A program made the translations under genes and the position numbers. This document shows positions 57,830-64,000 of a stretch of 64,000 bases of DNA, piece after piece. Within the stretch, counting starts at the first letter, position 1. Each line of letters opens with the position of its first letter. The stretch is from positions 47,768,006 to 47,832,005 of the forward strand of contig NC_082684.1 of the NCBI RefSeq assembly GCF_949987515.2, read 5' to 3'. The notes under the pieces are model-generated. The model saw nothing but the letters and a program-made list of their open reading frames with translations. It did not search any database and was not told the DNA's origin. Source of the DNA: Delphinus delphis (taxonomy: Eukaryota; Chordata; Mammalia; Artiodactyla; Delphinidae).

Positions 57830-58282
57830 GTCGGCTAAAGCTTCTCCACACCTGGACTCTGACCCTCAGAAGGGCGGGGTCCGAAGCAGCAGCACGGCAG
57901 GGAGAAGGGAGAGGAGGTGAAGGGAATTAAGGAATCATGAGCTGACCCCTCCCCCGCGGCGGGAAGGGCAAGAGGCGCGGATCCCGCACTGCTTGGGCTG
58001 AGTAGGGACTTCCGGGACTGCACACGCTGCCGGCGGGGCAGGGCTCCGGGCCAAGCGCCACCTACGTCGAGCTGCGTGACAATGGGGCGGGCGGCGGAAC
58101 ACGACTGCGGCGGCCGGGGGCCTCGGTGGGGGCGGAGCCGCCGCCGCTGCCGCCGCAGCCCCGGTCAGGATTTGAAAGATTAAAAACTCCTGGTGGAGAG
58201 GGCGGCGGCGTTGAATGTGTGGCGGAAGCGCTGTGGGCCACGGCTCGGCGCCGGGCCGGGCAGCCGGCTGCATCTCCACAGC
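57830..58282 (+). promoter_or_regulatory. DDHD1: DDHD1 promoter and 5' UTR in a CpG island
   Basis: GC and CpG density rise abruptly from about 57930 and fall after about 59400. GC-box words (GGGCGGG type) lie near 57875, 58035, 58084 and 58127. An ETS-type ACTTCCGGG is at 58008-58016. No TATA box is obvious, as expected for a broad CpG-island promoter of a housekeeping-type gene. The transcription start is not visible; it is probably between about 58020 and 58180. Confidence 0.75.
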
Positions 58283-58286
58283 ATGA
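58215..58286 (+). CDS. Upstream ORF whose stop overlaps the DDHD1 start codon
   Basis: ATG at 58215, 23 codons, TGA at 58284-58286. The stop shares ATGA with the DDHD1 ATG at 58283. The uORF context is weak (T at -3, T at +4), while the DDHD1 ATG has A at -3. This arrangement can lower main-ORF translation or allow reinitiation. It depends on the transcript starting upstream of 58215. Confidence 0.55.
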   Translation: MCGGSAVGHGSAPGRAAGCISTA

Positions 58287-59135
58287 ATTACCCGGGCCAC
58301 GGGCCTCCCCGAAACCCCGAGCATAACGGCCGGGGCGGCGGCGGCGGTGCCACTGCTTGGGAGCTGGGCGCGGATGCGCAGCCGGCGTTCGGCGGCAGCG
58401 TCTGCTGCTTCGACCACCTGCCCGCCGGGGACCCGGGCGACGACGAGGTGCCCCTGGCCCTGCTGCGCGGGGAGCCCGGACTGCATTTGGCGTCGGGAGC
58501 GGAGGACCACAACCACCACCTGACGCTGGACCCCTGCCTCAGTGACGAGAACTATGACTTCAGCTCGGCCGAGTCGGGCTCCTCGCTGCGCTACTACAGC
58601 GAGGGCGAGAGTGGTGGCGGCGGCAGCTCCTCGTCGTTGCACCCGCCGCAGCAGTCGCCGCTGGTCCCGACGAACTCGGGGGGCGGCGGGACGACCGGAG
58701 GGGGGCCCGGGGAGAGGAAGCGTACCCGGCTTGGCGGCGCGGCCGCCCGGCACCGCTACGAGGTCGTGACGGAGCTGGGCCCGGAGGAGGTGCGCTGGTT
58801 CTACAAGGAGGACAAGAAGACCTGGAAGCCCTTCATCGGCTACGACTCGTTCCGCATCGAGCTCGCCTTCCGAACCCTGCCGCAGGCCACCGGGGCCCGG
58901 GCCCGGGCGCAGGACCCGGACGGCGACCATGTGGGCGGCCCGGCCTCCCCCGCGGGGCCGGCGTCCAGCTCCGCGGAGGACGACGCCGAGGACCGCGTCT
59001 GCGGCTTCTGTCCGCGCATTGCCGGGCACGGGCGCGAGATGGAGGAGCTGGTGAACATCGAGCGGGTGTGTGTGCGGGGCGGCCTCTACGAGGTGGATGT
59101 GACCCAAGGAGAATGCTACCCGGTGTATTGGAACC
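58283..59135 (+). CDS. DDHD1: DDHD1 exon 1: phosphatidic-acid-preferring phospholipase A1, N-terminal part
   Basis: DDHD1 (PA-PLA1) removes the sn-1 acyl chain of phosphatidic acid to give 2-acyl lysophosphatidic acid. It acts in the cytosol and at mitochondria, and human loss-of-function causes spastic paraplegia 28. The start MNYPGHGPPRNPEHNG matches the known family N-terminus. Residues 18-22 and 111-114 are Gly runs. DPCLSDENYDFSSAESGSS (83-101) is a family signature. About 157-197 (RYEVVTELG..VRWFYKEDKKTW..IELAF) and 266-284 look like the two halves of a WWE-like domain, separated by an acidic, low-complexity linker. The lipase GxSxG and DDHD parts lie on later exons outside the window. 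The exon has 284 codons plus one base and ends C|GTGAGT. An upstream GTG extension (58193) is not used because the ATG is conserved. Confidence 0.97.
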
Positions 59136-59141
59136 GTGAGT
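59136..59141 (+). other. DDHD1: 5' splice site of DDHD1 intron 1
   Basis: GTGAGT directly follows ..TATTGGAACC. The intron begins in phase 1. In the family the next codon after Asn is split as C|AG, consistent with this position. Confidence 0.93.
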
Positions 59142-59542
59142 AGCCGGCCGGGGGAGGGAGCGGGACGGGCTGCCTCTACGGGGGCCGACACGCACCCGGG
59201 TGGCTTTGGAACTTGACCGCGGGGAGAGCGAGGCGCGTGAGGCCTGGCGTTTGGTTCGAGTAGGGTGGAGACCGTGCAGGCAGCACCGGCAGGTGAAGGG
59301 TAAAGCGAGCAGATGGCAAAACCCCAGCCGCCTGGGGGATACTGCCGGGGTAGCGCCCCCTGGGTCAGCCGGGTGCTGCTGCCATCCCCTGGAGGTGATC
59401 CAGGAACGGATGGCCAGCGCCAAAGCTTTAATTTCGTGATCCTACCTGAGCTTCGTCCACCCCGGGATCTGATTCGGTCTCATTTACCCTGAACTGCCTG
59501 ATTTAAATACCAGTCTGCCCTCTGGGTTGGGAACGTTTGAGA

Positions 59543-59602
59543 GAATCTGAATCAGTTATGGACTTGGGAAAAGAATCTGAATCAGTTATGGACTTGGGAA
59601 AA
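59543..59602. repeat. Perfect 2 x 30-bp tandem duplication
   Basis: Two identical 30-base units lie head to tail (59543-59572 and 59573-59602), beginning GAATCTGAATCAG and ending GACTTGGGAAAA. Perfect identity suggests a very recent duplication, a short VNTR, or an assembly artefact. Confidence 0.95.
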
Positions 59603-59769
59603 GAAAATTAATCCCTGGCGGGAAGGGAAGGGAGATAGGTTGTTCCCAGTGGTGCGTTTGGGAGAGGTGGAAAGCACTGGTCGAAGCATTTGTGGCAGGT
59701 GGAGTCCGCTCACTCTCTCTATGTGGAATACTCGTTTTTCTCTCTCAGGTCCTTGTTTACATCTTTTCA

Positions 59770-59945
59770 TTTTTGCCTCTTAACCTTGAAAAGGTACAAG
59801 GTTTATGCCTTGGTTTTCTCCTCTGTAAAATAGGGATTACTGTATCTACTTCATAGGGTTGTTGTGGAGATTAAATGAGGCAATATACCTAAGGGCCTTG
59901 GAACTGTGCTTGGTACGCACGTGTGATGTAGGTGTTAACAGTAAG
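59770..59945 (+). repeat. MIR remnant in intron 1
   Basis: 'ttctcctctgtaaaatagggattactgtatctacttcatagggttgttgtggagattaaatgaggcaatatacc..gaactgtgcttgg' is the MIR 3' half. Confidence 0.82.
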
Positions 59946-60919
59946 TCCTTATTCATTACACAACAACACAGTTAGGTTTGTAATTAGGTTAAGGAGGAAG
60001 GCCGTCAGAAATATCCACCATTGCATGTAGCAAATGCTTTATATATATACATGTATATAATATTCTATAATAGCAGAAGCTATTGGCCCCCAGTAATTTG
60101 TGATACATAGCTATAATTTTTATGGTCCCAGTGGCCTAGCTCAGATGTCTTCCGTACATCTTACAACATTCTGCCTTGTATTAATTATATGTATTGATGA
60201 CTTAGCTTCCTTTCTGTATGTTTAGCATCTTCTGGGCAAAGTCCATCACCTTTGTCTTCATATTCTCATAGGGCCTAGTGCAGAAAATATTTTTTAAAAT
60301 AGGTATTGAATTGCATAAGCGATTCTATAATGTTAAAACATTCACGTTAAGCATGAGTCACTAAGATAGCAATTACAAGATGTATCAAATCACCAAACAA
60401 AATAAGCATAGCAGGAAATTCAGTTTCTTACTACACTTTAAGATGACATTGAAGGCATTTGTTACCACTTTCACAAGGCCAGATTCATATGGGACTTGTC
60501 ACATCATTCACTCCTTTTGATTATAAGCTCACTAAGGACAGGATATGCTTGTATTCACTCACTCATTCATCTTTTTCCTTTTTACCAGTATTTGTACATC
60601 ACACAGTACTCTTGTGAAGGCAATAGGAAAGGTGAAAAAAAAAAGGACAATCCTTACCCTTGAGGAGCTTCCCACTAAGTCTTTTCTTCAGATGACCTAG
60701 ACATCATGATAGGTTTTTTTTTTCCTTTGAAGATAGAAGCACAAGGACTTAATTGGAGTCATAAAGTTGGATAAAATGCAGGGCATCCTTGGAGAGGCCT
60801 GGAAACCAAGAGATGAATCTTACCTTTAGATCAACTGAAGTATATTCACCTAGAATACTGTGTGTTCTTTTGGTTTATGATAAGATTGTTAATGCTTACA
60901 CCGTGCTTGACTGTCTACA

Positions 60920-61050
60920 AAGTGATTTTTTCACATTCATTATTTCATAGTGATAGCAGCAAGTGAATGCTAATGTTCTTTATATGAAGAAGCGGACTCA
61001 GTGAAATTAATGAACTTGTCCAAGGTCACTCACCTAGAAAGTGGTAAAAC
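60920..61050 (-). repeat. MIR-like remnant in intron 1
   Basis: 'cattatttcatagtgatagcagc..tatatgaagaagcggactcagtgaaattaatgaacttgtccaaggtcactcacctagaaagtgg', reverse-strand MIR. Confidence 0.62.
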
Positions 61051-61189
61051 AGTTCATAGTCTAGTGGGGGAATACAGCCCAGTGTCCAAAGAGCATCTGA
61101 CCCACCTAGGGATGAGGATGTCAGAAAAACTTCTCAGATTATGTGAGACTGAGTCTTCAGGGATGAATTTAATCAGACAGAAGAACCAG

Positions 61190-61570
61190 GGAGATGGAGA
61201 GAAAGGCATACCAGCCAGATGGAGTAACATATGCAAGGATACAGAAGCATTAAACCTCATAGCACTTTGAGGAAATTAGGGCTATACCTGCAGGGGTCAA
61301 ACCACACAGCTTAGGTTTGAGATTTGACCACCACAGAGACAGACATGTTTGATTAGGGACATGAGGTGATTGTGAAGGAAGCATCTGCCTGTGAATGGTG
61401 CATTTGGGAGAGTAGCTAGAAAAGGAAGAGGGTAGCATGCAGTGCTAAGGAGTTTGGACTTTACCCTGTATCAGGGAACCAAACACTTGAAGGTTCTCTA
61501 TTACTTAGATGATTAGTGACAACACAAAGGTTGAATTGGACAGTTGGAGAATATCATTAGAATGCTAGTG
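61190..61570. repeat. Unassigned ancient repeat
   Basis: 'ggcataccagccagatggagtaacatatgcaaggatacagaagc..gtgctaaggagtttggactttaccctgtatcagggaacc..ttagtgacaac' has the layout of a dispersed old mammalian repeat; family not named. Confidence 0.45.
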
Positions 61571-62778
61571 TCATAAATCGAGGAACAGTTAGGACCTACA
61601 AAAATTAACCGGAAAGGAAAAGCTTAGTCTTCTCAAATCTTCTTTCCTAAATCAGATCACCAATAGACCAACTATAGCTTATAAATTAATTTTTGTTTAC
61701 TGGCATAACAGCAACACCTATTTTTGACTCCATTTTAGCATTTTCTAGATAGTTTTCTGCAAGATACAATCCTGTGGGTGTCCCAGGCCTCCATATGAGT
61801 TGAAAGGAAAATAGTGCTTTTTGTCCATAATTTACTACTTCTCAAAAAATCCCATGTAACTTTGTTCTAGTTGGCTCTTCAGGTCTTTGTGTATTATGTA
61901 AGTTTTCACACCGTCTCAGGAGGGTTCAGTCCCAGTATGGACTCTTCAGCCTTTCTTCAAATGGAAGGACTCTTATGAACTTTGCAGCTTTTCACCTTCC
62001 TCCTTTTTACTTTTCTTTTTAAACCTTTCTGGAAAATTTCCAAATAGTGGTAATGAAAGGTTAAAAAAGAGTCCAATATGTTCCTACATATAATGGTGGT
62101 AGGATTCTAGTGACTTTTGTGACCTAAGTACACTTTATCTGGGTATTGAAGCCAATACGTTAGCTATCTATGCCTAGTCTAAAAGAAAGGTGTTAATTTA
62201 ATTTATATTTACTTTTCCTTTTGAATTCTTACTGACAGATAAAATTTGAACCAATTTGGGGTACATGAATTGGAAGGGGAACAAAAGTTTTGTCTACCAT
62301 AGCTAGGAAGCCAATATTATTACATGTGAAAACTTTAATTATAGGAAACTTATTTTTGTTTATTGACTGTTCAGATAGTTTTCTCAATGCATGTGGACAT
62401 TTTAGATAAAAACTGATCATTGCTGATAATGGCTAAGTGAACTCCCTGCTCCCTGTGTTTTAACGAAGCTGCTTGTAGCCACCTTATAGGCTTGTTTTGA
62501 GAATTACAACATGCTTAGAACAATAGTAGACACAAAGTACTAGGTGTTAACTATATCTGTGTGGATCTCAGAAAACTTTATACCTTACTTGTAGAAACTC
62601 ACATGAAGGTTAATAAGACTGGGTATTCAAACTGTTGAGTACCCAAGGTTTGGTGTCACTGGCCTTTACCTCATCACAGGTGAAATGTTTGTCAAGAATA
62701 ATAACAAGAAATGGCCGAAGCATTTAGTAGTAGGCTATGGGAAGGCATTTGGAACATTACAGAGATATTTGATGAGTT
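61571..62778. other. Intron 1, nothing recognised
   Basis: AT-rich intronic DNA without a named repeat or exon. Confidence 0.45.
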
Positions 62779-62791
62779 AAGAATAGTTTTA

Positions 62792-62946
62792 GGACTTCCC
62801 TGGTGGCGCAGTGGTTAAGAATCCGCCTGCCAATGCAGGGGACACGGGTTCAAACCCTGGTCCGGGAAGATCCCACATGCCATGGAGCACGAAGACCCAA
62901 TGAAGCCAAAAATTAAAAAAAAAACAAAAAACAAACAAAACAAAAA
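62792..62946 (+). mobile_element. Internally deleted CHR-type SINE in intron 1
   Basis: Intact head and B-box-like region to 'cacatgccatggagca', then directly 'cgaagacccaatgaagcc' and the A-rich tail; the middle (~170 bp) is missing. TSD AAGAATAGTTTTA is perfect at 62779-62791 and 62947-62959. Confidence 0.95.
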
Positions 62947-63039
62947 AAGAATAGTTTTAAAGCAATTCTGATAGCAGTGATGTGTGCAGTGTGCACTAGG
63001 CAATATGTAATATCCATTCATTGACTAAATTAGTTATTT

Positions 63040-63349
63040 TTTTAACTTTATTTTATTTTTATTTTGGCTGTGATGGGTCTTCATTGCTGCATGCAAGCTT
63101 TCCCTAGTTGCGGTGAGTGGGGACTGCCCTTCGTTGCGGTGCGCAGGCTTCTCATTGCAGTGGCTTCTCTTGTTGCAGAGCACGGGCTGTAGTCACATGG
63201 GCTTCAGTAGCCATGGCATGTGGCATCAGTAGTTGTGGCACACGGGCTTAGTTGCTTTGCGGCATGTGGGATCTTCCCAGACCAGGGATCGAAGCCGTGT
63301 CCCCTGCATTGGCAGGCAGATTCTTAACCACTGCGCCACCAGAGAAGTC
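63040..63349 (-). mobile_element. CHR-type SINE in intron 1, antisense to DDHD1
   Basis: 'ttttggctgtgatgggtcttcattgctgc' to 'gccaccagagaagtc'. TSD CTAAATTAGTTATTT (63025-63039) and CTGAATTAGTTATTT (63350-63364), one mismatch. Confidence 0.94.
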
Positions 63350-64000
63350 CTGAATTAGTTATTTAATTGACCAAATAGTTATATGAATGTGTAGTTTCCA
63401 GAAGCAGTCATTAACTATAAGCCACAGCTTCCCTCACCCCTGCCCTTCCCCCATTTTGTGTACTATCAGGCCTATGTACATTATTATAATTCTAAGCCAT
63501 TTGCAGTTTCAAACACTTCAGAAATTAATCAGTCTTCATGATATGTTGAAGAGAAAATATTATTATCCCAATAAAATATTGGAAAGTATTATCCCAATAA
63601 AAAGGCAGAAAAATTAGGGCTTTTTCTGCAAGTACCCAAATTATATGATTTCTATTAACTTGGCGTAGCTGTAACCATCTCTTAGGTCTTTCTCATTCAA
63701 GGGTTAATAACCTTAATAAGTAATAATCCTTTATGAAGCACAAGGCATCAGGGGAAAGTAATAGAGTCCAAGCTGGTAGAAGGTACTCTTTCTTGATCAG
63801 TTTCTGCCTTCAGTAAAGCAGAGCTATAGGGACTAGAGATGCCTGACTCTAAAAAATTTGGGAGACTTTTATCTTTTACTCTTTTTAACTGCATTATCTC
63901 CCACTAGCTCAGCCTGGAAAGCAGCCTTGGGCTGCACTGGAATTCTGACTGTTCAGGTTTTAGAACCCTGGCGGAAATCTTCTGAGAGCTCCGTTCCAGA

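Larger units (their letters stand above)
59136..64000 (+). other. DDHD1: DDHD1 intron 1 (5' part)
   Basis: The rest of the window is intron: the CpG-island shoulder to about 59400, a 30-bp tandem duplication, MIR remnants, unique AT-rich DNA and two CHR SINEs. No second exon or alternative exon was recognised. Confidence 0.9.

Noticed and set aside
58193..58282. In-frame 30-codon N-terminal extension of DDHD1
   Set aside because: It would need a GTG start. The family begins at the ATG at 58283 (MNYPG), which has A at -3.
57935..59191. 418-codon antisense ORF across DDHD1 exon 1
   Set aside because: It is a by-product of very high GC content, where stop codons are rare. Its sequence is Ala/Arg/Pro/Gly-rich without domain character and it mirrors the conserved DDHD1 frame.

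Overview
The window is a piece of a mammalian nuclear genome, most likely from a whale or dolphin. The evidence is about 28 copies of tRNA-derived SINEs whose 5' end reads ggcttccctggtggcgcag and whose 3' tail is A-rich. These are the CHR-type SINEs of Cetacea and their relatives. The GC-rich CHR-2-like subtype, which carries the 'ctccgcggcatgtggg' block, is common here. That points to a cetacean rather than a ruminant, although species cannot be fixed from sequence alone. There is no bacterial-style gene organisation.

The only confidently functional gene is DDHD1 (intracellular phosphatidic-acid-preferring phospholipase A1). Its first coding exon lies at 58283-59135 on the + strand inside a CpG island, and intron 1 runs to the end of the window. 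The 5' leader holds a short upstream ORF whose stop codon overlaps the DDHD1 start codon (ATGA).

The first ~57.9 kb are intergenic. In human the DNA upstream of DDHD1 is a gene desert reaching toward BMP4. Here it is filled by layered transposons: old MIR, L2, MER5 and L1/HAL1 copies; LTRs of MaLR and ERV1 type; and much younger CHR SINEs, many with visible target-site duplications (TSDs).

The most structured block is about 14.6-26.1 kb. It is read as one decayed ERV1-like provirus on the - strand. Its pol region is split within the integrase by a + strand HAL1/L1 element of about 7.6 kb. That element is in turn interrupted by a SINE and by two processed pseudogenes, RPL15 (17934-19724) and NCBP2 (20597-22673), each with a TSD.

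Other notable structures are a head-to-head pair of related solo LTRs (10916-12198), a solo LTR with an ATAG duplication inside an L1 tail (30973-31593), and stacked SINE insertions at 41.2-41.8 kb. There is also a fold-back SINE chimera near 15.2 kb and a perfect 30-bp tandem duplication in DDHD1 intron 1. Two short lysine/glutamate-rich exon-like segments (8655-8769 and 44069-44227, both phase 0, with good splice signals) may be remnants or exons of an unannotated small gene. That idea is speculative. I did not find a convincing new defence, mobile or biosynthetic system.
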